From a virus: a DNA stretch of 42,401 nucleotides. The stretch lies in the IMG/VR virus record IMGVR_UViG_3300013117_000046, positions 1-42,401 of that record; one strand, written 5' to 3'. Below the pieces are notes generated by a model. The model was given only the letters and a program-made list of their open reading frames with translations, did no database searches and was not told where the DNA came from. Both the position numbers and the translations under genes were made by a program. Within the stretch, counting starts at the first letter, position 1. Each line of letters begins with the position of its first letter. This document shows, piece after piece, positions 35,626 through 42,401 of the stretch.

Positions 35626-37013
35626 GAGAGTTTGAGCTAATCATAGATGAAGCATTTAAGAATGGCTTAAGTCCTGAGGAAACAGTTCCTTTTAATTCTC
35701 AGTTATTGTGGGAATGTCTCGGGTTTAGATGTGGAAAGCTAGGACTTGAGGCATATGTTGCAGGTGAGAATCCTCTGCCTGTTGCAGTTGACATACACTA
35801 CACCTGGCCCTTTCCTCAGTTTATAATGGGCGAAAGGTATAACTTTTTAATAGTCCGTGATTCAACTGTTAATTTTGAAGATGTAGTGTACTTGGTCTCA
35901 GATGACATGGCAACTGTGACTCACATCTTCTCAGTAGATGTACTAACATTTGGTCAAGGTACCTTGATGGAAGTTGCAGACTTTGGTGAGTATGCCTTCA
36001 TGACCAATGGAGTTATAATGATCTATTGGGATACAACTATTGATGACTGGACTGAGGTGATAGCCCATGCAAATATCCCTATGATGAGAACTATTTGCAA
36101 CTTTAAAGGTCAGGCTGTTGGAGGCAATATAGTTAGTGCATGGTATGACTGTGACGACACCTTCTATGTATGGTCTCAGATTGGTGAGATAAGCTTCACA
36201 CCTGAAGAAGACAACGAAGCCGGTTACAGACGTTGCCCTTATGGCGGAGTTGTATATCATGTTAGGAAATTAGGGGATGCAGTAGTTGGTTATTCATCTA
36301 AGGGAATTACTCTATTGACTCCAGTCGGTGATCCTGTATCTACACTTGGATTCAAGGAACTTAGCAATATAGGTCTTGTTAACAAAGGTGCAATGAATGG
36401 AGATGAGTTCAGACAAGTCTATGTTGGAGAAGATTTAATTGTCAGAGGAATTACTAAAGAAGGTATTAAGGAATTTGGCTACCAACACTTAATGGAGGGT
36501 CTTAACAGTGAAGATATCATTGTGGGATTTAATAAATCTAATGGTGACTTCTACATTGGTAATAGTTCTAAGACATACTTGTTATCGCCTAATGGTATGA
36601 CAGAAATTCAGCAACATCCTTCTGCTGTGTGGAAGACAGATGCTAATGAAGTGTCTATGCTACCTGAAACAGAAGATGCTCACCTTCCACTAATAATCAC
36701 CGAAGTCTTCAACATGGGATATAGTGGAAAGAAGACTATCGCTACTATTGAAACAGATGCTGTGTTAGCTACTGATCCAGGAGCTGGAATTGACTGGGCT
36801 GATAACTCAGTAACATTCACATCTGAAAATTACAAACCTATGAATAACCAAGGGGTTACATCTATAGATGGCTCTGGAGATTTTTTTAGATTTAGATTAA
36901 GATTCTCAGACATATTTGACACTTTTAGAATTAGTTACATGAAGGTTCGATACAAGATGACAGACTTAAGAGCAATTAGAGGCGTCTATGCACCGCCTTT
37001 GAGAGGACAGTAA
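35622..37013 (+). CDS. Tail protein, probable beta-propeller nozzle/hub
   Basis: 463 residues, almost entirely strands in repeating blades with aromatic pairs (FLIVRDSTVNFEDVVYLVSDD, YAFMTNGVIMIYWDTTIDDW, AVVGYSSKGITLLTPVGD, DFYIGNSSKTYLLSPNG). Position after the adaptor and the length fit the tail nozzle proteins of podoviruses (P22 gp10/T7 gp12 role). I see no specific signature residues, so the call rests on fold-like pattern and gene order. ATG overlaps the preceding stop; the stop overlaps the next ATG. Confidence 0.65.
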   Translation: MREFELIIDEAFKNGLSPEETVPFNSQLLWECLGFRCGKLGLEAYVAGENPLPVAVDIHYTWPFPQFIMGERYNFLIVRDSTVNFEDVVYLVSDDMATVTHIFSVDVLTFGQGTLMEVADFGEYAFMTNGVIMIYWDTTIDDWTEVIAHANIPMMRTICNFKGQAVGGNIVSAWYDCDDTFYVWSQIGEISFTPEEDNEAGYRRCPYGGVVYHVRKLGDAVVGYSSKGITLLTPVGDPVSTLGFKELSNIGLVNKGAMNGDEFRQVYVGEDLIVRGITKEGIKEFGYQHLMEGLNSEDIIVGFNKSNGDFYIGNSSKTYLLSPNGMTEIQQHPSAVWKTDANEVSMLPETEDAHLPLIITEVFNMGYSGKKTIATIETDAVLATDPGAGIDWADNSVTFTSENYKPMNNQGVTSIDGSGDFFRFRLRFSDIFDTFRISYMKVRYKMTDLRAIRGVYAPPLRGQ

Positions 37014-37492
37014 TGTTAATAAAGATGCTGCCAGAGCAGATTTCAAAATTCTGGGACGTTATTAAGTATGGTGTAGAACAATCTTTACCACCAATCGCTG
37101 GAGAACATCCAGATAAGATAAACAGGATCTTGTCAGCAGCTTTGAGTGGCTCAGTTGATGTCTGGGCGTCTTATGTAAAGGACGACGGTAACAGAATACT
37201 TGAGGGGATAGTCTTAACGAGAATTCTGTATGATGGGGTTAGTGGAACAAAGAACTTATTAATCTACACTGTATATGGATATAATGCAGTTGATGATGAG
37301 AGTTATATGAAGATTTTCACTACTCTAGTCAAGTATGCAAAAGCAAAAGGATGCCTTCAACTGGTCGGCTACACAACCTTGTCTTATTTGGCAGATATAT
37401 GTAAAGAATTTGGAGCTGACACTAGCTATACATTTGTATCCTTTGACATTAATCAGATCGTTGAAAAATTGAACGAACTTAACGGAGGTTAA
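37013..37492 (+). CDS. GNAT-like acetyltransferase fold protein of the tail region
   Basis: 159 residues. KMLPEQISKFWDVIKYGVEQSLPP at the start and strands NRILEGIVLTRIL, TKNLLIYTVYGYN, then a helix (YMKIFTTLVKYAKAKGCLQLVGY) suggest a GNAT-like fold. Such proteins occur in the tail region of many podovirus-like phages with unknown role; the acetyl-CoA loop is not obvious. The C-terminus (NQIVEKLNELNGG) is encoded by a palindrome copy. Confidence 0.6.
   Translation: MLIKMLPEQISKFWDVIKYGVEQSLPPIAGEHPDKINRILSAALSGSVDVWASYVKDDGNRILEGIVLTRILYDGVSGTKNLLIYTVYGYNAVDDESYMKIFTTLVKYAKAKGCLQLVGYTTLSYLADICKEFGADTSYTFVSFDINQIVEKLNELNGG
37455..37479. repeat. 25-bp palindrome, copy 13 (inside 3' end of a gene)
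   Basis: Left arm AGATCGTTGAA, right arm TTGAACGAACT. It encodes IVEKLNEL at the end of the GNAT-like gene, in the same phase as copy 4 encodes FVQKLNEL. Confidence 0.88.
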
Positions 37493-37493
37493 G

Positions 37494-38759
37494 ATGGGAG
37501 GTTCAGGAGGGGGCGGAGGAAGTGGTAAGATTGGCTACCCTGCGTATGTAGAGACAGCTCATAATGATTGGCTAGACAATACAGGTGCTGATACAATGAC
37601 TGACTCAATGGTAGATCTCATGGATGCTGCACATGGGAACTCACCTTGGGCAGCGTTGTCAGCTTATGATCCAGATGCTGACATCACTGCATGGGAAGCT
37701 GCAATTACTGCATTTGCAGCTATCTTGGCAGGCATTACTGATACAACTGACTGGGCTGCATTATTTACACAGTCTGCTACGTCTATTGGTGCAGCGACTG
37801 CATTGGTAGTGGCTGATACAGTAGTAGCTGATGCTGTGGCTGTAGGTGACTTAGTGGTGGCTGATGAAGTAGTTGCTGACATTGCAGATACTACAGACGT
37901 ACCTGGAATAACTGAAGCAGTAATAGTTGCAGATGTAGCTGCTTTTGCAAATCAACTGGATGATGAAATACTTACCAAAGTCCTTCCTCGATTTAGGCGT
38001 GGGATGCAAGATATCAATGCAGTTGTTTCGTCAGCTTTTCCTATTGGGCAGTCAATTATTGAAAGCTTCCGTGATCGAGAAGTAGCGAAGCATAACTCTG
38101 CTATAAGACTAAGTGCATCAGCAAAGAATGCAGACATTGGACTTGATAATGAGAGACTTCATCTAGAAGTCAGGAAAGTAAATGTGAATAAGGATATTCA
38201 GATTGGCACAGCTAATTTAGGGAAAGATGTAAATGTTGGTGGGGCTAATCTGACAAAAGATGTAGATATTAGCAGAGCTAACCTGACAAAGAACGTAAGT
38301 ATTGGTGAAGCTAATTTGAAAAAGGATGTACAAGTAGGTGACATCACAGTTAAGACAGATGCTGAGTATGAAAGGATGTATTTAGAAGGTTCATCGCAGA
38401 TGCTTCGTCTAATGCTTCAGCGGATATCTTGGCAAGAAGGCTACATGAGAACTGTTATTGAAGGTAAGAGAATTAAGGTGGTAGCAAAGAAAGAACAGAC
38501 TGACATGGATGCAAGTATAGACGAAAAGGATGCTGTATGGGACCTTAGCGTATACCAGTATGGAGCTAACTTGATAGGTGCTCCAGGTGGTGCAGTAGTC
38601 CAGCCACGCATACCTTCAGCTACCCAGTCTGCAATAGGTGGAGCAATGAGTGGAGCTGTAGCTGGGGCAATGATAGCTGGAGCATCACAGGGAGCAATCG
38701 CAGGTCCTACTGGTGCAATATTGGGTGGATTGTTAGGTGCTGCATCTGCATTTTTATAG
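37494..38759 (+). CDS. Probable ejection/internal virion protein with internal repeats and glycine zipper
   Basis: 421 residues. Starts with a Gly run, then an Ala/Val/Asp-rich stretch with repeated VVAD units (about 105-145). A helical region follows, then a 12-residue repeat occurring about four times (about 220-275: KDVNVGGANLTK, KDVDISRANLTK, KNVSIGEANLKK). The C-terminal 60 residues are a glycine-zipper-like membrane segment (GGAMSGAVAGAMIAGAS, GPTGAILGGLLGAA). Such ends occur in podovirus ejection proteins that insert in the host membrane. It starts one base after the previous stop with GGAGG upstream. Confidence 0.65.
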   Translation: MGGSGGGGGSGKIGYPAYVETAHNDWLDNTGADTMTDSMVDLMDAAHGNSPWAALSAYDPDADITAWEAAITAFAAILAGITDTTDWAALFTQSATSIGAATALVVADTVVADAVAVGDLVVADEVVADIADTTDVPGITEAVIVADVAAFANQLDDEILTKVLPRFRRGMQDINAVVSSAFPIGQSIIESFRDREVAKHNSAIRLSASAKNADIGLDNERLHLEVRKVNVNKDIQIGTANLGKDVNVGGANLTKDVDISRANLTKNVSIGEANLKKDVQVGDITVKTDAEYERMYLEGSSQMLRLMLQRISWQEGYMRTVIEGKRIKVVAKKEQTDMDASIDEKDAVWDLSVYQYGANLIGAPGGAVVQPRIPSATQSAIGGAMSGAVAGAMIAGASQGAIAGPTGAILGGLLGAASAFL

Positions 38760-38768
38760 GAGGTAATT

Positions 38769-40025
38769 ATGGCTATTTTTGAAAATCCAGAGTTAGGCAT
38801 TACAGCAGGGACTCCTGGCCAGGGAGGGCTTAGTAAACTTTTTGAGAATAAACTATTCCTGCAGATGTTGGCAGGTGCTGGGCAAGATATTTCGGCAGGC
38901 AGAGCAATAGGCCCTAGTCTTAGCAAAGTAACTCAGCAAAATATAGCTACTCAAAACTACGCTAAACTCTTGAAGAAGATTCTTAGTGGAGAGATAGAGG
39001 GTGGTAAGATGACTATGAGTGATGTAGGAATGAAGATTGACATTCCTAAATCTGCATTGTCTCTCGAAGGTGATCCTTCTCTTAAAGGAATTGCTGGACA
39101 GCAGGAGGCGGAAACACCCCACGATCGTGCAATTATAGGATCAAAACTACCAGGTGGATCAGGGATTGATTGGGCTCAGGTGGGGAATCCCTTTGGTGCG
39201 GTAAACCCTTCCGCTAGTCCTCTAGGTAACCTTTCAGGCGCTGACCTAGCAGGGCTGACTCCGCAAGACATCTCTCAAGTGCTACAATTTAAGTTTACAC
39301 AGGAACAGTTTGGGCAGAAGAAGATTAGTGATATGATAGACCTGATTTACAAGAGTACCTTGGCTAAAGAATCTCTTGCCAGAACTGAGAAGCTCGGACG
39401 TCCTGAGGCGACTAAACCTGTTGACAAACCTTATCCAATAAGACTTCACACAACAGGGGAAGAATTAACCCTCCGTGAGTGGAATCTTCTACCTAGAGCT
39501 GACAAGGAATACTCAGCTTATGTTCATACAGTTGGAGAAGGTGGGAGGGTTATGTCTAAGGAGGAGTTTGAAGCCCTTGATCCTACAGAGCGTGAACAAT
39601 TTCTAAGAGCCCTTCTGAAAGACTCTGATTTGGAAGCCGGGTACACAAGAATCTTTGGCCCTAAGACTGTCACCAAAACACCCACTCCAATGAACTGGAC
39701 TACTGCTACTCGGGAATTGCAGAAGAGGTATGGTAAGTTAGATCCAACTGGCATGTGGGTTGTTACTGATGAGCTTCAGCTCAGACATCGGAAAGCTCAG
39801 GAATTTTTAGATCAGTTTAGACAGGAGAAGATGCATCCTCTCACCGCTGTCAATGAGGCTGAGAAAAGAGCTAATGCATGGCAGGAAAAGATTGAATCTA
39901 GATACTTTCAGCTTTTGGAAGCGGCAGGAAGGATCAAGGATGAGGTGAGACGTCAGAGAGAGATAGATAAAATTAAAAATTCTTACCACGCTCAGTATAA
40001 ATATATTCCTTCTAGAGGACAATAA
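38769..40025 (+). CDS. Hypothetical virion/ejection protein
   Basis: 418 residues. N-terminus KLFENKLFLQMLAGAGQDISAGRAIGPSLSKVTQQNIATQNY resembles the start of phage tail-end or ejection proteins. The C-terminal 150 residues are charged and helical (LDQFRQEKMHPLTAVNEAEKRANAWQEKIESR, AGRIKDEVRRQREIDK). No enzyme motif found. AGGAGG precedes ATG 38769 and the next gene follows with no gap. Confidence 0.62.
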   Translation: MAIFENPELGITAGTPGQGGLSKLFENKLFLQMLAGAGQDISAGRAIGPSLSKVTQQNIATQNYAKLLKKILSGEIEGGKMTMSDVGMKIDIPKSALSLEGDPSLKGIAGQQEAETPHDRAIIGSKLPGGSGIDWAQVGNPFGAVNPSASPLGNLSGADLAGLTPQDISQVLQFKFTQEQFGQKKISDMIDLIYKSTLAKESLARTEKLGRPEATKPVDKPYPIRLHTTGEELTLREWNLLPRADKEYSAYVHTVGEGGRVMSKEEFEALDPTEREQFLRALLKDSDLEAGYTRIFGPKTVTKTPTPMNWTTATRELQKRYGKLDPTGMWVVTDELQLRHRKAQEFLDQFRQEKMHPLTAVNEAEKRANAWQEKIESRYFQLLEAAGRIKDEVRRQREIDKIKNSYHAQYKYIPSRGQ

Positions 40026-42401
40026 ATGACACAGTTCATAATGTCACATGGTATAGAGAAGGGGATGCAAAAGTTCAAGCGTCCCCAACTCCATCAGCCT
40101 CAGTACCAGCTCCTCCCTGATGTAATAGATTTTGAGTCTGACGAAGAGATTGATTCAATAGACTTTGAATCTGCAGAGTCAGAGGGAATAGACTTTGAGT
40201 CTAGCGAACCAATAATGTATGAAGAGTCTATTGAGAAACCTGTTGAGGAAGATAGAGAAAGTATCTACGAAGGTCTAATCAAGCCTACATTAAAGGCTAT
40301 GGTGAAAGTGCCTGTGTCGATAGCTGGCAGTCTAGCGTTGCTTCCAACAGCTGGAATCGCTGCATTGGGTGAACTACTTCCTCAGGAAGTAGAGCTATCT
40401 GATGAAGATAGACTTGAGATGCTAGACCGTATGAACAAGGGATTGCCAGTAGACCTTCCAAAATTTACAAGTGGCGGGACACTAGATGATGCTATGGATA
40501 CTTTTGAAAAGGTCTTGAGTATTCCTGGTAAGCTCATAACTACTCCTGAAGAGGCTAAGGCTGTAGAGAATATATCTCTAGCAATGAAACCTATTGAGAT
40601 GGCTGGTGAAGGGTGGAGATTGATAGGTGAATCTATCAATGAAGGGTTGGTTAAGCTAGGTCTTGAGCCTACATACCTAGAGCCACTGCTGGCTACTTAC
40701 GGCGAAGCATCTGCAGTGTTTGCAATTCCAGGGGTTATTGAAATCTTACGTAATTCTCCTACTTGGAGAGTTGGAGATATTCCTAGGAATAGGGCATTGG
40801 TAGTCCAGAGTGTTGCGGAGGCATATAAGAGAAATCCTAATATGACCAGGGAACAATTGCTAAGGATGGTCAACAGTGAAGAGTGGGTAGCTGAAGCAAT
40901 CAAGGCAAGGTCTATAACTGAGGACTATGCCAGAGTGAAGACATTTGCAGAGGCGAAGAGTAGAGAGGCCAAGATTGAATCTACTCTGGAGACCAGAAAT
41001 GCAAGTCCTCCTAAGGTGGATAGATCTGTCAAGCCAGTTGACGTGGCACCTGTTGCTACATTTACTAGTAAGAAAGGAAATTATTATGAGAAGGTAGGGG
41101 ATATCTGGTATGATAACAAAGGGAATGAAGTTACCAATAGGTTTGTCATAGAAGCAGCTGAGAAGAAGATGGAAGTAGTTGGAGAGGAGGCTCCTACAGC
41201 TGAATTCCTAGGATATCAAGAAACTCTAGATCAGCCTTACGCTTTGTATAATATCAAGGGAGGCATCCACGATAGGAGTACAGTATCAGCTGAGAAATTG
41301 CAGGAGCTGGGGATTGAAGTCCCAGAGACCCCTGCTGTTCCAGAGGTTAAGGTTGAGGGTAAGGTCGGGAAGAGGGTAATTGATCTTGTTAGAGAAAGAA
41401 TAAAGAGAAGAAAGCCTCTGCTAGAGCCTGGGGAGGAGATAAGTATTGACGCTGTAGAGTTAGATGAGTATACTTTTGGCTCCGTAAAAGGTGAGCTTAA
41501 TTTCCTTGGAGACCCAGCTAAATTAGATCTTGATGTTACTAGGCCTTGGATAGAAAAAATAATGGATAGGGCCAAAGATAGTAGTGACGTAACGGATCGG
41601 CAGTATCTGGATTTAATGGCTGAGGCTAGGAAGTATGGGGCAGAACCTGAACCGAGAATAGGAATACCTGAACCTATCACAGGACCTAAGGAAGTCCCAT
41701 ATGAAGGTACTATAGCAACTGAAGCCAAGGAACTTTTTGATGCACTAGATCTTGATCCTAAATACAAAAGGATGAGGAGCTTCAGAGTGATAGAACATAC
41801 TGTAGAGCCTGGAGAACCTATAAATATTCCTGCAACCTGGCATGATGCAGTGTTTAGAAATACAGTTGCAAGACAGCCAGATGGAACATTGGAAGTCGGA
41901 AGAGGTGGAAGTTATGATACTATATTTATGGAAGGTCATGTTGCAGGAGCTAAGAAAGGTTCCATCCCACCTGGAAGTGTTCTCTATGTCCTAGACTTAG
42001 GAGGCGAAGGTACAGTTGCTCAGACTAGAACCTTAAGAATTTATAGGGCTAAGCCTGAAACTGGGAAGATAAAAGGGCCTAGTGAGACTAAGGCTTTACC
42101 TGAGCCTACCCAATTCAGAATAACCGACCCAGAAGTCACCACAGCCAACCTTGAAAAACTTCCTCCTTATGAAGAAATAGACAATGTAGACACTCTCACA
42201 AACAGAGTCGAAGCCGAGGTTAATGCCTGGCTAGATGGAAATGACACTGTTAATATTGAAGGCATTAGAAACTTGGTAGGTGACCTGGCTGAGAATGTGA
42301 GTAGGTGGGCAGCTGGAGATGAAGTTCCTCAAGGGATATTTTCAGATATGACATTTGCCGAGTTGGAGAACTATGGTGAGTATCTGAGGAATTTGGATAA
42401 G
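40026..42401 (+). CDS. Large ejection-type protein, cut by the window end
   Basis: An open frame of at least 792 codons from ATG 40026, directly after the previous stop, with no stop to the window edge. Residues about 35-60 hold three copies of IDFES in an acidic context. A hydrophobic stretch follows (about 98-118, VPVSIAGSLALLPTAGIAALGEL). Later segments are charged and modular, with a YYEKVGDIWYDNKG hairpin near 350 and a strand-rich part with SVLYVLDLGGEG near 650. I cannot assign an enzyme. Length and position fit the giant virion proteins ejected into the host by podoviruses. Confidence 0.75.
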   Translation, partial: MTQFIMSHGIEKGMQKFKRPQLHQPQYQLLPDVIDFESDEEIDSIDFESAESEGIDFESSEPIMYEESIEKPVEEDRESIYEGLIKPTLKAMVKVPVSIAGSLALLPTAGIAALGELLPQEVELSDEDRLEMLDRMNKGLPVDLPKFTSGGTLDDAMDTFEKVLSIPGKLITTPEEAKAVENISLAMKPIEMAGEGWRLIGESINEGLVKLGLEPTYLEPLLATYGEASAVFAIPGVIEILRNSPTWRVGDIPRNRALVVQSVAEAYKRNPNMTREQLLRMVNSEEWVAEAIKARSITEDYARVKTFAEAKSREAKIESTLETRNASPPKVDRSVKPVDVAPVATFTSKKGNYYEKVGDIWYDNKGNEVTNRFVIEAAEKKMEVVGEEAPTAEFLGYQETLDQPYALYNIKGGIHDRSTVSAEKLQELGIEVPETPAVPEVKVEGKVGKRVIDLVRERIKRRKPLLEPGEEISIDAVELDEYTFGSVKGELNFLGDPAKLDLDVTRPWIEKIMDRAKDSSDVTDRQYLDLMAEARKYGAEPEPRIGIPEPITGPKEVPYEGTIATEAKELFDALDLDPKYKRMRSFRVIEHTVEPGEPINIPATWHDAVFRNTVARQPDGTLEVGRGGSYDTIFMEGHVAGAKKGSIPPGSVLYVLDLGGEGTVAQTRTLRIYRAKPETGKIKGPSETKALPEPTQFRITDPEVTTANLEKLPPYEEIDNVDTLTNRVEAEVNAWLDGNDTVNIEGIRNLVGDLAENVSRWAAGDEVPQGIFSDMTFAELENYGEYLRNLDK

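Noticed and set aside
28-37479. The 15 palindromes as a CRISPR array
   Set aside because: They are dispersed over 37 kb with no regular spacers and no cas genes; the PD-(D/E)XK protein resembles Cas4 only as a fold.
28-37479. The palindromes as ordinary intrinsic terminators
   Set aside because: The stems are A/T-rich and lack a T run behind them, unlike the two clear terminators at 10784 and 15173. Some copies lie inside genes or in front of starts.
37013-37492. Confident call of a protein acetyltransferase
   Set aside because: The fold pattern is GNAT-like, but the acetyl-CoA loop (Q/RxxGxG/A) is not visible, so only a fold-level call is given.
38441-38926. 161-codon minus-strand frame over the ejection-like genes
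   Set aside because: It spans the junction of two plus-strand genes with good ribosome sites; the Ala/Pro-rich product is a shadow of the glycine-zipper coding.
41237-41767. 176-codon minus-strand frame near the right edge
   Set aside because: The plus-strand frame is open from 40026 to the window end and continues the late operon. The minus frame is Ser/Leu-rich with no ribosome site.
1-42401. Altered genetic code (TGA as sense)
   Set aside because: Suggested by the in-frame TGA at 35518, but TGA ends several genes at exact ATGA junctions (for example 17373, 23344, 27626) and TGG is used normally for Trp.

Overview
The window looks like a large piece of a tailed, probably short-tailed (podovirus-like), double-stranded DNA phage genome. 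It has a terminase small and large subunit, portal, capsid-like protein, scaffold-like protein, adaptor, tail protein, tail fibre and spike, and ejection-type proteins. There is no ribosomal, tRNA or host housekeeping gene. A lipobox lipoprotein, Sec-type signal peptides and envelope-glycan enzymes suggest a Gram-negative host, but the sequence does not name it. I saw no integrase and no RNA or DNA polymerase in this part.

Layout: positions 1-15636 are on the minus strand and positions 16007-42401 on the plus strand, divergent from a regulatory region at about 15637-16006. The minus arm is the early/replication arm. Read in transcription order it holds many very small genes (several zinc-binding), a ribbon-helix-helix protein, a SWIM zinc protein, an ATP-dependent DNA ligase, a HIRAN protein, a PD-(D/E)XK nuclease with Fe-S cysteines, a DUF4326 protein, a Sak4-like RecA ATPase with a DUF669-like partner, a dCMP deaminase, a UDP-sulfoquinovose-synthase-like enzyme and a ParB-methyltransferase fusion. 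Genes are packed with ATGA-type overlaps. Four sigma70-like promoters (TTGACA, 16-18 bp, TATGAT-like) and two intrinsic terminators divide the arm.

The plus arm is late. Terminase small subunit is followed by a lysis-like set (M15-type peptidase, lipoprotein, holin-like protein), then a glycan-modification block (glycosyltransferase, sulfotransferase, and a 959-residue radical SAM + glycosyltransferase + rhamnosyltransferase-like fusion), then tail fibre and spike genes, and only then terminase large subunit, portal, scaffold, capsid, adaptor, tail and ejection genes. The last gene is cut by the window end.

Three things stand out. (1) A 25-bp near-palindrome occurs 15 times, at gene ends and gene starts in both arms and also inside three genes. 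It is built from two related half-sites. (2) A possible sulfur-glycan pathway is split between the arms: UDP-sulfoquinovose synthase homologue, sulfotransferase, glycosyltransferases and a three-module radical SAM fusion. (3) A tiny early protein (7829-8083) aligns without gaps to a 40-residue stretch of the phage's own portal protein. Also notable are a small gene with an in-frame TGA between tail genes, a scrambled remnant frame at 4420-4603, and signal peptides on the fibre and spike proteins.
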